Of a stretch of 64,000 bases of DNA, positions 11,243 to 23,760 are shown one piece after another (positions within the stretch are counted from its first letter, which is position 1; each line of letters begins with the position of its first letter). The stretch spans positions 1-64,000 of the forward strand of contig JAAMXP010001437.1 of NCBI GenBank assembly GCA_019693395.1, in the 5' to 3' direction. A program made the position numbers and the translations under genes. The notes beneath the pieces were generated by a model that ran no database searches, was not told the DNA's origin, and saw only the letters and a list, made by a program, of their open reading frames with translations. The stretch comes from Ettlia oleoabundans (Eukaryota > Chlorophyta > Chlorophyceae > Chlamydomonadales).

Positions 11243-11600
11243 TCGGTGCTGCCTGGGGCACATCGTGCACCGGAGATTACCCTGCTTGCTAATCTATGCA
11301 GAACGGGCTGTTGTCAATAGTCAATGGCAGCGGCTGCGCAAATTAGAGTTGCCGCAGACAGGGCAACTTGCAAGGGGAAAGGGTGGAGGCTGGAATGAGC
11401 ACACGACAAATCGCACAGGCTGCTGCTTCCAAGTTGAGATGTGCCGCAAACAGAATGGACATGGTACAAAGGCGGACAGCAAACATCGGGGCTGCGACGT
11501 TATGTACAGACTGATAGTGGTGGGTGCAGGTTTGGAGTACAAAGATGAGGGCTACCAGACTGCCATTCTCGGTGGATCACAGCGTCTGTGCGCCGCCGGT
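11243..11600. other. Tail-to-tail intergenic region FPGS / carboxypeptidase
   Basis: These 358 bp hold both 3' UTRs. Open frames crossing it continue FPGS sequence in the wrong frame and code for nothing recognisable. No further gene is seen. Confidence 0.5.
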
Positions 11601-14600
11601 TCATTGCTGTGCAGCCGCCACGATCATGGCATCGTGTGCAGGCAGGGCCCTGCGCAGCCGCCAAGCACCAGGCAGAAGCTGCCATGAGTCCGCCTTGTGT
11701 GGAGCTGGGCCCAGAGACCTGCCGTGTGTGAATTGAGTGATCATGGCCAGCGCATTCTTCGGCTGGTCCATGGGTACCTGGGGGGGGGGACCCGGGGCCG
11801 AGGCACGTTTTGGGTTTTGGCAACCTCATCCCTGTGCGTTGCGGCAGTAAATGCAGGGACACGCTGCAGGGGGTGAGTTACTGACGATGCGCAGGACCCA
11901 CCATCACCCCCAGGCCCCACGCACCATGTGTCCCGCCTGGTAGATGCGCACAAAACTGAGTGGGCCCACTTGCTTGACGGTGCCCGCAGTTGCGCCCTCA
12001 ACCTCCCAAGGCTCCTCAGAAACAGCCGCCCAGCGTTTGGCGCCGTGCCAGGGCAGCACGTCCACCCACTGCTGGTTGCCAACATAGTTGCAGATCAGAT
12101 CCTGCAAAAAAGGATTCAATACCATTGTTTAAGTTAGTGGTGATGAAATGTGTGGGGTGGGGACCAAAAAGAATGGGAAGGCAGGCAAGTCAGATCTGGC
12201 AAGCACAGGTATCCTTCATCTGTGCATGAATCATCAACATGGTGCTTTTGTTTGAACAATGCATTGATCAGCCAGCCATACAGACTCCAGTGCACAACAA
12301 GCCGAGCGCATCTGGCAGGAAGCTGGCGCTAACTATCGTGCACGCCCACAGTTTATGCCACAGTCACTGCATAACTTCTGGCTTCCGCCCCTCTCTTCCC
12401 CAGACCACCACCTCACCTGGTCGCCTGCATAAATCATGACGCGAACCCCCGCAGCCAGCATCTCGGGCAGCACCACATCGTAGTTGTGGCCCCTGCAGCA
12501 CGACGCCCGGGGAGCGGGCCAGCGTGCAGGCGGTGGCGGGTTCCAGGATGGCTACTGTGCTGGTGGCGGTGGAGAGTGGATGGGAACGGGTGCCATATGC
12601 AATACACTCATCACACTTGGATCAACATACGACAAGGAAGCCAAACGCTGTCGCCCCTTTGCCTAACATTGCTACAAAAGGAAGACAAACACGTGCGTCC
12701 GGCAGCCAACGCCCAATGCCCGCCCCCTCTTCCCAGTTTCCGCACCACGCACCAGTCTGCCATCATGTCCTCATGCACCCCCATGTTGCAGGCCTCCCAC
12801 CGCCTGTCACCAACACCCAGCTCGCGACGCACGCTGGCCTGCAACCAAGGCAGCCAAGAAGTGGTAGCCACAACATCGCAGGTTACAGGCGTGGAGGAGA
12901 AGTCAGATGCATGTAGGGGTGCTGTGAAGGGCAGCGAGGGGCAGCACCACCAACAGCAGTCATCCTGGCTAGGTATGAGATACAGCGGCGCAGCACTTTG
13001 ATGCGTGAGGCAGGCTGTGCGGAGTGCACCACATGTTGTTGGTTTCAAACCTCATTCAAATGGCTTGGGCGCCAAGCGCTCACACCAGCTAACCATACAG
13101 CATCCCACGGTGCCAGTCAGCAGCACACGCCAAGGGAAAGGGAGCCTTCACACCCCAAGCACACACTTTTGACCCAAACTCACACCACACGTCACCGCCA
13201 CCCCCAGACACCCACCTGGTTGAGATACTTGTCCAGCACCTCAAACTCTTTGTAACACAGAGGCCCCTCGCACTGCTTGCGGATGTCGTACACATTCATA
13301 CCTGCAACACACCAGCACGGTGGTGGGCGTGGTGGGTGAGGAGTACAGTCAAACAGCTAGGAGAGCTTCCCGGCCCAGCCCAGCCCCGATGTGTCAATGG
13401 CGCCCACAGATGCCTGACACATCACTACCAGTGCAAGGCAACACTGCACTGTGCCTGCCAAACACACCGGGGTTGACCAGCATGATGGGTGCAAATTGAG
13501 TCATCTGGCAGAACTGCAGAAGGATGCAGGGCAGGCACAGCAAGGTGCAGCTAAGCGGGTACTCCGAGGAATCATGGCCCACGTTGCACTTTCATGGCAG
13601 CCAAGGGCCAGGTGCGCAAAACACGGCCCACACTCATAGTCTTCATGGTAACACAATGACTTGGCAGGATGTCCAAACGACTGTTGACCCACCTGCACAG
13701 CCAGCAGGCACTCGAAAGCAAAGTCCAGGCTGTCGCACACCTCTAGCGCAACGCGGCAGGCCGGGTAGAGCTGGGGGCGGTGGGTGGGGGGGAAGGCACG
13801 CGCACGATGGCACAAGACACAAGGTTGGGTTGGCTGCCACATGGCAAGACCAAGCAAGGGGATGGGGGCAACAAACACTTTCAAGCGACAACCAACTTGC
13901 CCAACACTATATGACTAGCGGCAGGTGCAAAGTGCGAACCCTGCGATGGTGATGGCGGCGACCAGTAGTCGTCCCACCCACCACTCACCATCTTGAGTCG
14001 GTCGTGCAGGCCCTGCAGAATGGAGGCAAAGTCCAGTAACGAAGCGCGCTTTTTAGTCATGGTTTGGCAAGCGCCCCATGAAGGGTGGTGTGTGCAGCGG
14101 GGTGGAGGCAAGACTGGCGCCTCACCTGCCCAATGAGCCCGTTCTTGAGAGCATAGTCACTGCAGGGGCAGACGGATGGGTTCAAGCTGAAGTTCTGGTG
14201 GGGCCACCCGGCTGCTGCAGACACCTCATGCACCATGCAAAACCACCCACCACCCACCACACCCCCCTAACCCACCTGTACGCATCATACTGCAAAGGCA
14301 GGTAGGGAGGCGAGGCAGTACCTAGTCAGCGTACAGTGTTCCGGGATTGCAAGGGCGCCACACCCACATATGGCAGCCAGACAAGTAGACCAGTTTGTTT
14401 GGGCAGTGCAATGGCTGGTGGGGCATGAGGAATGAACAGACGCCGCGGGTTCACCTGGATAGCGGGGTCAGTGAGCCCATTGCCAATGGCCAGGCCCTGC
14501 AGCAGCGGTAGATGGTGCAACAGCAACCCAATATTGTTTTATGCTGCTGTAAAAGGCACCAGCCGTGGGTAGCCATGTTGGAGGTGGCCAGCAAGGCATC

Positions 14601-17074
14601 CTCTCTGGCAATCCTGCCCACCTGCCTGCCTGGGACCTGTTGCTGCTCCCGCAATCCCTAGCTGCTTTGTCCCACCTGCAGGTTTATTGGGGGGTCCACC
14701 TCTCCAGACTTGCTGGCGTGGAAGACGCGGCTAGCAACAGAGGGAACATAGTGACCCGCATACGACTCCCCTGCACGGTAACCACATGAGCAGGTCGGTT
14801 GCAGCAATGCATGATAACAATCTCATGGCGCCACATATGGTACTGCCTCCAATAACCGCTGTTCTCTGCCACACCTGGAAGGTACTGCACGTACCATGCT
14901 GGGCAGCAGTATATAGGTGCTGCCCCCAGTCAGCCAGGGCACTCAAGTGGGGTTCCCAGACAGTCCCTTGCCATGCTCCCCCTTGGTTTCCATTCTTGTT
15001 ACCCGCCCACCCGCCCCGGCAGCCTTCTGAGCTGGCGCCAACTGGCGGCATGTGTACAGGAACAATGGCGCCGCTGGCCACCGCCAGCCGAATCTGTTTT
15101 CATTCATTCCACCGCCAGCCTAGCATGCTACTCATTAAAGGGGCTCCCTTGCCATTTGCAATGCAATTCCGCGTTCAGTTTTCTAGCATCCAACGCTATG
15201 GTTGTAGCAATGATGCGGTTCACCGTTACCCGCCTGTAAGATTGGGCGGGTGACTGGTGTCCAAACCACCACCCCACCCGGGAACCAGGTTGGATTATGT
15301 GGCAGCATAAACCCAATTTCACAGAGTCCAACACTGTGTTGAAAGCTGGCAGGTAGGCAGCGCATTCACCTGTAACAAAGAATGGTCTACCCTGCAGCTC
15401 CATCCGCGCCTTGAAGAACTCATTAAGGAAGTCCAGCCTGAGTGGTGGCGGGCACAGGAAGCCAAGGCAGCTGGTGTCAAACCTCTGGCACGCCTTGCTG
15501 CTGACACCCACAATCCTTACATGCAAGCAATCCCACTGCAGGCAGCCAGGTTTCTGCCATCAAACTCAGAGCAGTTCTGTACAATGCCGATAGTTCATCG
15601 GCAGGGATCACAGCGTGAACAAGAAGCAGCGTGGTGCTCACATGTCGTTTGATACACATGCTTCGTCGTAGCACCGGTCGCGCTCGTCTGAGCTGTAGGA
15701 GAAGCCGGTGTTGATGGGCTGCAGGCAGGGAATTGAAGTACGGGGCGGGCACCAGGAGACAGGCAGCTTATGCGACAGGCATGGCAAACATGCAGACTGC
15801 TCAAATGTTGTTCGGGATAGCTGAACAGAAATTTGAGGCTTTAGGGAGAGGACCGAACAGAGCTCTGAGCTGAGCTTGACTGGCACTGGCAGGATGGGCA
15901 TGCAGCATGCCCCATCACACACCACAGACAACCCGTGGGCTTACCCACCCCACAGGCTGGCTAACAAGCCATTCACGAGGTCAGCTGGCCTGACACATAT
16001 ATCACATCACCATCACATCACCATCACTATCACCACTCACTTGCCCACCCACTGGCCCACCATGCCAGCAGCCAGGCAGCAGGTGCAGCTGCACTCACCT
16101 GGTCCACAAAAATTGTGTGGTGGTGCACATCCCAGCCGTACTTGGTCTCCTGCACACTGAGGTCCTGGGGGTCGATGCTCCAGGGCCCATTTTCAAAGAA
16201 TACAGCAAGCTCCGAGCTGCAGCCAGGGCCCCCCGTCATCCACCTGCAGAGACACCAGGGCAGCCCATGGTGCTGTGGTGGGTGGGCGCTGCTGTGCAGC
16301 CAATGATCTATCTACAATAAGCACTGGGGCACGCAAGCATCAAGGCCTAGGTACACACTGAGCTGGGTGCGCCTGCTGCTGTGTTGGCTGACGGGGCAGG
16401 CGGCGCTTGCTTACAGCACTACAGGCGCATTGTCGGGGTCCACGCGGGCCTGGAAGTAGAAGAAAAACCTGCGGGGAGAGGATCAACACCACTGAGTGTT
16501 CATACGGCTTATATTATGAACAAGGGATATACAATTTCTAACACACTACAAAAACAAATTTGCAGCCTGAGGTTGATGAACCACGCTATGAGAAGGGCAG
16601 GTGAAGGTAATAAACGAATGGACTGCACCACCTACATCTGCCCAAAACCCACCAATCAATCACCCACCGCCCACCAACCCCTTACATGTGTGCATCGTAT
16701 GTTCTGTTGAGGCGGAAGTATCCTGCGAAGCGCTCTGCAACGGGGAGGCAAGGCAGGGCGTCACAAGCAGCACAGAGTAATGCAATGCTGACGTCAAAGC
16801 AGCAGTTATCCATCCGTTGTTCGATATCACAAAACAAATTAGTAGAGAGCTCTGCTGAGCAGTCGATGTCTACGGGTAAAGAAGCTGCAGCAGGCAAGGG
16901 CGTCTGGCGGGCGGGCGCACCGGGACCCTCGGCGTCAATTGCGCTGGCGGCACCACCCAGCCTGTGACTGAGTGGCTTCAACGTGATGCGCTGTTGTGGG
17001 TTGCTATACGCCAGACCGCAGGCAGCAGCCAGGAAAAGAAGAAATACTAGGGAGCTTGATGTCAGCAGCTTCAT
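11601..17074 (-). CDS. Serine carboxypeptidase-like protein (peptidase family S10)
   Basis: Eighteen exons: 17074-16921 (or -16874), 16734-16686, 16468-16415, 16243-16099, 15718-15642, 15437-15370, 14770-14676, 14496-14455, 14289-14276, 14159-14126, 14012-13989, 13770-13693, 13513-13468, 13301-13216, 12838-12753, 12492-12417, 12101-11925 and 11777-11601, giving about 493 residues. The N-terminus is a signal peptide (MKLLTSSSLVFLLFLAAACG). S10 landmarks are GYFRLNRTYDAHMFFFYF, WMTGGPGCSSELAVFFENGP, GFSYSSDERD, the nucleophile GESYAGHYVPSVASRV (Ser about 185), LAIGNGLTDPAIQ, the acid in DLICNYVGN (Asp about 377) and the His in YQAGHMVPMDQP (about 434). All three catalytic residues are present, so it should be an active secreted or vacuolar exopeptidase, closest to plant SCPL47-49. 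Exon 9 is only 14 nt. The exon 1/2 junction has two in-frame solutions. Confidence 0.96.
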
Positions 17075-17391
17075 GTCGATCCTACACTGATGCACCAGGG
17101 AGGTGCCTCAACAAGTCCGTATGGACCCTATCGTTGTCGGATCAACGTGCGAGGAAATATGGTGGCCCAACTAGCTCAAAACGTGACTAAAACTGGCCTG
17201 GTCGCCCATGAGGAAAGACTGCGCTCATGTCATGCGCTTCTCACCCTCTCGCAGTCCGCCGCCACCCCCATTCTGCGCTGTCTTTCCCACAAGATTCTCC
17301 CCAACAACCCCCCTGCACGCCCATTGTCTAGAAGCTACGCAGCAAGCTGGCGGTCCCCAAGTCCACCAGGCGTCCCCCGGCTTCCCCTAAG
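17075..17391. promoter_or_regulatory. Divergent intergenic region carboxypeptidase / HSF
   Basis: These 317 bp lie between the start codons of the carboxypeptidase and heat shock factor genes. I looked for tandem nGAAn/nTTCn heat-shock elements and saw no convincing three-unit array. The right half is rich in C and T. Confidence 0.45.
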
Positions 17392-20212
17392 ATGAACACC
17401 CGACGGGGCGGCGCGTACACTCCTGCGGCCGAGGCTAAGGAGTCGCGCAACGCCCCACCACCCTTCCTCACAAAGACGTGAGCGCCGGGCGCGTTGTGCT
17501 GCGTTGGTTTTTTGGTCGTTGTTGGGAACAAAGCTAATTGAGTGCTTGCTTGCCGGAGGCCCTGAACCCCCCGTCGCTCCACTTCACCGCATCTGCCTGC
17601 AGGTATGAGCTTGTGGACGACCCCGACTCGGACCCAACTATTGCGTGGGGAGCTGATGGCCAGAGGTGCGATCGACGCCCTGCACCGCCCCGCTCTGCAA
17701 AGCCGCGGGTGCCCTATGCCCGTCCGCCGCTCCCGCCTCGTCTTATGGCGGCCCCACACTCCACACCCCAACCCACCCCACCCCCATCCTTTGTCTGCAG
17801 CTTTATTGTGTGGAAGCCTGCCGAGTTTGCACGCGATTTGCTGCCCATGCACTTCAAACATAACAATTTTTCCAGCTTTGTGCGGCAGCTTAACACCTAT
17901 GTGAGTGTGGCTTAATGAGTAAAGACACGAACGCAGCATTGGGTGAATTGAATGGGGAGTGGCAACTCATTTCCATGTGCCTTGCAGGCACTTTGACGAA
18001 TGTCCTTGCATGGTGCTGCAATGAATGCAACTTAACCTGCGTCTGTGCTTCCAGATCCCTCCCACTCATGAGATCACCCTCGGTAAAGGTTCCCACCCCG
18101 CCCAACGATGTGTTTCAATCCTGCAGGGTTTCCGCAAGGTGGACCCCGACCGCTGGGAGTTTGCCAATGAGTTTTTCCTGCGTGGTCGGCGTGACCTGCT
18201 GGGTGAGATCCACCGGCGCAAGCCCAGCGGCAGCGAGCGGCGCCGGACCACCAGTAGCAGTGCAGCGCACCACGACGGTGATGAGCGGCAGAGCATCATT
18301 GAGGTCGGGCAGTACGGGCTGCAGCAGGAGGTGGAGCAGCTGAAGCGGGACAAGGGGGTGCTGATGCAGGAGGTTATACGCCTGCGCCAGCAGCAACAGG
18401 TGCGCGCAGTACAGGTTGCAACGGTGTGGTGGGAGTGGTGGTTGCAGCCTTGGCATGTTCGGTGTCATTCCTACTTTTGGCTGACTTCGCTGAAAGGGCC
18501 AAAAATCACTTGGGATGCGCATGCGAGTGGTGACGGCGTGTTGCCCCTTTATTGCTTGTGCGCATGCGTCGCTGTTGATGCCGGGTACTCGCTGGGGCCC
18601 ACCTACCAATGCACGCTTAGGCTGTCCTGCTGACCCAACTGTTCCTTCTAACCCTCCCTCCTGACCCTGCAGGACAACTCTGAGCTGCTGGGAGAGCTTC
18701 AGGATCGGCTGGAGCTGCAGGAGCAGCGGCAGCAGCAGATGATTGGTTTCTTGGCCACCGCTCTACAGCACCCCGGCCTGGTACAACACCTGGTGGCATC
18801 TACTCCAGTCATCAAGCGCATCGAGGACGGCAGGCGTAAGTGCCGAGGACGGCAGAGCATTGATGGACAGCTGCAGTTGCAGTGGTTATAGCTGGCAGGA
18901 GCAGCCAACTGCATATGCCACTGCGCGTGGGGAGTGCTGAGGCATGCAGCTTCTGCTGATCTTGCCACGCTGACAGCTGCCTGCCTATCCATCTGTCCAT
19001 TGCAATTGCCGGATACACCCTGCTTGCCTGCTGGCGTAATGGCCTGCTTGCCTGACCGCTTTGCGTTGCAGGGCGGAAAAAGCGCAAGGGAACGTCTGAT
19101 TCCTCTGACAGCGACGGCATGGACAGCCCCGAGGAGCGAGACGGGGGGCGCACAGTTCAGACGTTGGCGGTGGCGCAACCGCAGCAGAGCCTGGTTGACC
19201 TGGCACAGGCTTTCATGCAAATGTTGAGCACGCACGACAGCCGCCCAAAGTCGCGGGGCGGGCGGCGGGGCGGGCGCGACGGTGCCTCAGGCAGCGGCCG
19301 CCGCTCTGCTGGTCCCATTATTGAGGAGGCGCCAAGCAACGTCAATGGTCACGGCAGCTTTGCAGCCCCGGCAGCCATGCCCGCAATCCCGACTGTGGGT
19401 GGCGGCAGTGGCACTGCTGGCGCTGCAGCTCCCATGATGATTGGCAGCACCCCGGTGGGTGCCTTTGCCAAGCAGGCAGCCGCTCTGCCGCCAGTGGTAG
19501 GCTTTGACGGCATGCCAGCACCCAGTGCGGCAGCCGCGGCAGCATTCAACGCTGCAGGCGTGGGCGGGGGAGCGAGCAGCAACCTGCCTAGCTTTGTGCC
19601 GCTGGGTGGTGAGAATGCGGGCCCGGTGCTGCCTATCCCCATGCCGGCACCACAGACTGGGGCTGCGGAGGGCGTGGGGGTGCCAGCTTTGACAGACAGT
19701 AACCCCATTGTGGAGCTGCCTGAGCTGGATAGCCTGGGGCTGGGCAACGTGGACCTGGTGAGAACACCTTGGGCTGCTGGTGGGCTGGGGTTGGGGTTCT
19801 GCTTTGCAGGATTGCAGGTAGGGGTGGGCCAGGGCTGCAGCCTGCAAGTGCGCCTGTACGGGGCATGAACTTGAGAGGGGTGTGCGGAACTGCCAGCCGA
19901 GTATGACAGTTAAGGGCAACCTGACGAGCCACCCTCGTCAGCACTTGGGTTTCCAACCACTAACTCCCCCGCTGCCCTTTCTATGTGCTCCTACCTCCGC
20001 AGGACCTTGGTGATGTGCTGTCCCCCCAGGACTTCCTCCTGCCCGCCTCCAGCGACAGCGCCGGCCATGATTTCTGGAACAGCCTGATGGGCTCGCCCTC
20101 ACGTGCTGCACCACATGCGGGCGGCACAATGCCAGGCTTGGCGGAGGCATCAGTTACGGCGGGTATGGTGCCTGTGGAGGCCGGCTTTGGGCTTCAGCAG
20201 CCGCCAAAGTGA
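17392..20212 (+). CDS. HSF: Heat shock transcription factor (HSF)
   Basis: Exons are 17392-17477, 17603-17665, 17801-17900, 18127-18399, 18673-18835, 19072-19757 and 20003-20212, in phase, 526 residues. HSF trimers bind heat-shock elements and activate chaperone genes. The winged-helix DNA-binding domain starts at about residue 22 ([68 protein letters not shown]). Its recognition helix is intact, and the intron after LNTY is at the site where plant HSF genes are interrupted. A leucine-zipper-like HR-A/B coil follows ([19 protein letters not shown] and on to ELQDRLELQ), then a basic nuclear signal RRRKKRKG, a long Ala/Gly/Pro-rich region, and a C-terminal DFWNSLMG element resembling the acidic-aromatic AHA activation motif of plant class A HSFs. 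It looks like a single activator-type algal HSF. Confidence 0.96.
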
Positions 20213-21455
20213 GGTAGACGCGTGCAGCCGCCAAATTGGCACCGCGCCTGCGCTCTGTGCTGGCACCTGCGTCAGGTCTGGTACCCTGACCTACACCCAG
20301 GGCTGGCACCCACTGCGCCTTTTTCGTCTCTCTGCGTGTTGATGCCCAGCCCCCAAACCTCTTCCGCGCTCCGCAAGGTGGCGGCCGCTTTTTATGCCAA
20401 GCAATATGTGATGATGCCATACGCCCAAGCTAGTTCTGTCCTATTTGCACTGCTTAGTGAGCACCAGGCCGCCTGGTTTTTGTGTGCTAGTTTTCTTCCC
20501 TGCGCCGCTGGCAGCCACTCTGCCCCTGCATATTAGACCTTCGATAAACACACCCTTCTCCTTTGCATTTTACTCTTGACCCTGTATATGCGAAGGGAAT
20601 GCTGTGGCCCTAGGCTGTTGCGCTTACCCTGCCCTTTGCGCGTGTTATCTGCTTGTATCAACATTACACACTCGCCCCGTCCGGATTTAGCAGGCACTGT
20701 TTCTATTTCTCGTTCACCTCTAAATACCCCTCTGCTTTCTTGCCCACATTTGATTCTCTATCCCCTGACAAAAAGCCAACCATGCTCCCCAGTGCCCCAG
20801 CTTGCAATGCAGCACATCCCTGCCTTTGATCCCTTCTCATGCGCTCACGCCAAATACTCTGGCTGGCGTGCGTCTCCGCTGCGTCATGTCTGAGTCAATG
20901 CATTCTCATGTTTCATTTTTAATAACGCCAGACAAGCGAGATTTCAAACAGGCTGGCCCACCGCTCCTGGGTGGGCGCCCCCTGGGGTCGTCAACAGTTG
21001 TTCAGCCCCGGTTGGTGTGATGAGAAAGCACACTGAAAGAGGGACAGTCAGCAGCGTTGAGAGCGGGCTCCCAAGCACGATTCTGATACAGAACACCTGC
21101 CTGCAGACTGCAGGACACCGTCTGATGGCGGGCAGGGGGGCCCTGAGGGGGCCAGGGGGAGTGCTCCGTGGCTCCCACCGGGGTGGAGCAGCGGGCGGTG
21201 CAGGCGGTGCTTACTAGAGGAAGGTGTCAAGCGTGTCTGGCCTGACATAGCAAATGTGCATCTTTCAACACAGCGGTAACGACAGGGGCATAAAACATGG
21301 GATCGAATGGCATAGCCAGCCATTCTACACTACAGCAGGTGTTGTTCCATGTTGGCAAAACCCTGCTACTCTTATGCTGCTGTGGTGTTGGCCGCTGACC
21401 ACAGCATGCTGCAAAGCATGAGATGCAGCTGCCTGCATCATGCCCAGTGTGTGGC
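20213..21455. other. Long tail-to-tail region HSF / GPX, no gene seen
   Basis: These 1,243 bp lie between the HSF stop and the GPX stop. The stretch 20330-20900 is T/C-rich and less GC-rich than the flanking exons, as expected for a long 3' UTR. Short frames exist but lack family resemblance or splice structure. Nothing else is recognised. Confidence 0.5.
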
Positions 21456-23437
21456 TCAGAGCAGGGCCTTGATGTCGGCCTCAATGGCCATGGGGGTGGT
21501 GGTGCTGCCATACCGCTTCACAACATTGCCGCTGCGGTCCACCAAAAACTTGCTGCAGGGGCAGAGGCGGTGGTGAGGGCAGGGGAGGAAAGCTGGAAGG
21601 GAGGTGATGGTGCATATGTGATCAAAGGTGTGCAAGATGCCAATCGCTGGCAGGTCTCCTGTTGCAACACGTGCAGCATGCAGAATTGCACCATGTTGTA
21701 CAACTATGCTGTGCCATGCGCGCAAATGCCCCAGCTCACGACACTCACGTGAAGTTCCACTTGACATCGCTGCAGAGATGGCGATGAGGGGTGCATTTGC
21801 GGGCAGGGAGGGAGGGCCGGCACACAAAGATCAGCTGTGTTGGGGACACGCTCACCAGCGTGGTTGCGATGCAGGAACATGCAAGGCTGAAGGTGCAGCC
21901 ATGCGGCGAGGCACGCAGGCAAGCACCCTGCGCAGCAGTCAGGGCAGACAGCCCTGGAATAATTACAAGCTGATATCCAACCTGGTCAGCAGACCACCCT
22001 GCAACGCACAACAGGGGTGGCACATAGATGTATGGTTGGAGGACCAGCAAGGCAGCCTGAAGAGGGCCACAGGGCATTGCAGGGGGCAGCAATGAGGCGC
22101 CACCAATGCAAGCAAACCAGGACGAGGCGAGGCATACAGTTGGGCCCTTTGGCTGCCTCCTTGCCGATTGAAACGGGGTTGACCGCTCCTCTCGCCGCTG
22201 CTATGCACGGCACTCTAAGTGAGCGCCCCAGGCCACCCCAGTGAGCGCACCTGCTGCTTCTTCAGGTAGTCCCAAAGCGGCTCGGCGTTTGCGCCGTTAA
22301 CGTCGGTCTTTGCAAACATGGGGCCTCTGAACCCCTTACGCTCAGCAAAGGTCTTGATCTCAGAGTTGCTGCCCGGCTCCTGGCTGCCAAACTGCAGACG
22401 TGTGGAGGATAGAGGTGAGGGAGGGGCATGCCGTGCAGCAGCCAGAGCTGCTCAGGCTGCACTGCGGCTTGCATGCATGCATGCGGACATGACATGCAGC
22501 CAGAGCCCAGGCGCTGTTAACTCAAACCCACACCAGCCTTGCCCACGGACTTAGTCGCCAAGAAAATGTCACCTGGTTGCAAGGGAAGGCCAGCACCTCC
22601 AGGCCGCTCTTGTTGTACTTGTTGTACAGCTCGCTCATCTCGGTGTACTGCGGCGTGAAACCTGCAGGCAGAGCAGGTGCATCAGGCGGATTGTCAAGGA
22701 GCTGGCTGCACGCCTTGCTTTATTTTTGGTGACATGGGCGTGGAAGTTACTGCACCCTGCAACCCTGACGCCAATCATCCATCCCGCAGGAGCCCCCTGC
22801 TTGGCTCACCGCAGGCGGAGGCCACGTTGATGATCAGCAGCACCTTGCCCTTGTAGCGGTCAAACTTGATGTCCTTCCCGTCAATGCCCTGCACACATGC
22901 GCTGGCCAGGTTGGTGGTGGTCAATGGATGTGAGGTTGTGTGTATCGAAACAACTACAGTTCTGTGGAGGTGTAAAAAGCAGGGAATCCATCCAAGGATC
23001 CAGCTGCTCTTCAAAAGTGTCCAGCAGCAATGTGCTCGGCTGCGAGCTTTACCAAACTTGAGTAAACCTCAGCATGCCAGTTTCCAGGGTGGGGGTTCGC
23101 ACTGTAACCCGTTCCGGCGAGTGCCGGCAACCTCATTGTTAGCCCGTCCAGCGACCCAACACCCACCCCGCACCCAGCCACCAGTAACCTATCCCACCTT
23201 CACGGAATAGTCGTAGATGGATCCAGCAGTGGATGCGCTGCCAAACAGGGCCCGCACCGGCGCCGTGTTGCGCGCCGCCTGGACAGGTGCTGCCACCATA
23301 CGGCTGCGCAACAAACTCTGCCCACCAGTGAAGAAGGCCGCCCGGCTGGTCACAGCCACACGATTGCTGCTGCATACGCGGGCAACGCTCCTAGCGGTCG
23401 CACTGGCGGTGGCAGTGGCAGCGCAGTGGGCAGCCAT
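21456..23437 (-). CDS. GPX: Plant-type glutathione peroxidase (thioredoxin-dependent, Cys form), plastid-targeted
   Basis: Exons are 23437-23198, 22888-22810, 22661-22573, 22391-22251, 21998-21982 (17 nt), 21769-21749 (21 nt) and 21552-21456, all in phase, 227 residues. Residues 1-70 are a Ser/Ala/Arg-rich transit peptide, suggesting plastid (less likely mitochondrion). The GPX fold follows: [29 protein letters not shown] with the peroxidatic Cys about 106 coded by TGC (not UGA selenocysteine), [17 protein letters not shown] with Cys 134 and Gln 136, FAKTDVNG, the catalytic-triad Trp in DVKWNFTKFLVD, and RYGSTTTP. Plant-type Cys GPXs reduce lipid and organic hydroperoxides with thioredoxin. 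The two tiny exons are needed: GGLLTS (17 nt) bridges KKQQ and DVKWNF in the correct frame. Divergent from the CCDC57-like gene. Confidence 0.96.
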
Positions 23438-23760
23438 TTTTTGGTGTCGAGATCGGGGGCTGATGGGTGAGTGGAGGGCGTTTGGGTGGCTGCACAGCGC
23501 AATGCCCTTGTCAGATGGCGTTATGAGGCTGACAACAATCACCCTGGTGCAAATCTGCAGTACCCACCTGGTGTCCTGCCGTCCCGGTGTCTGCAGTAAG
23601 CATTTGCTGGCTGGAAGCAAAAACCAGTCTTGTCGAGGGTAGGTCAGTTTAATAGCGTCGCCGGCCACCGAGTGCTAACGCCGCCACGCGAGCTCAAACA
23701 AACAGCTCGAGCTGGCAGGTCCCCGCAGCGGCCCAATGACACTATTTTACATAAATTCTC
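23438..23760. promoter_or_regulatory. Divergent intergenic region GPX / CCDC57-like
   Basis: These 323 bp separate the two ATGs (23437 leftward, 23761 rightward). An AT-richer stretch, ACTATTTTACATAAATTCTC, at 23741-23760 lies immediately before the CCDC57-like ATG. No other element is recognised. Confidence 0.45.

Noticed and set aside
19287..19919. Minus-strand 210-residue frame under HSF exon 6
   Set aside because: Antisense shadow of an Ala/Gly/Pro-rich exon with no domain.
22791..22830. Selenocysteine (UGA) form of GPX
   Set aside because: The peroxidatic residue is coded TGC within NVASACGF. There is no in-frame TGA, so it is the Cys form.
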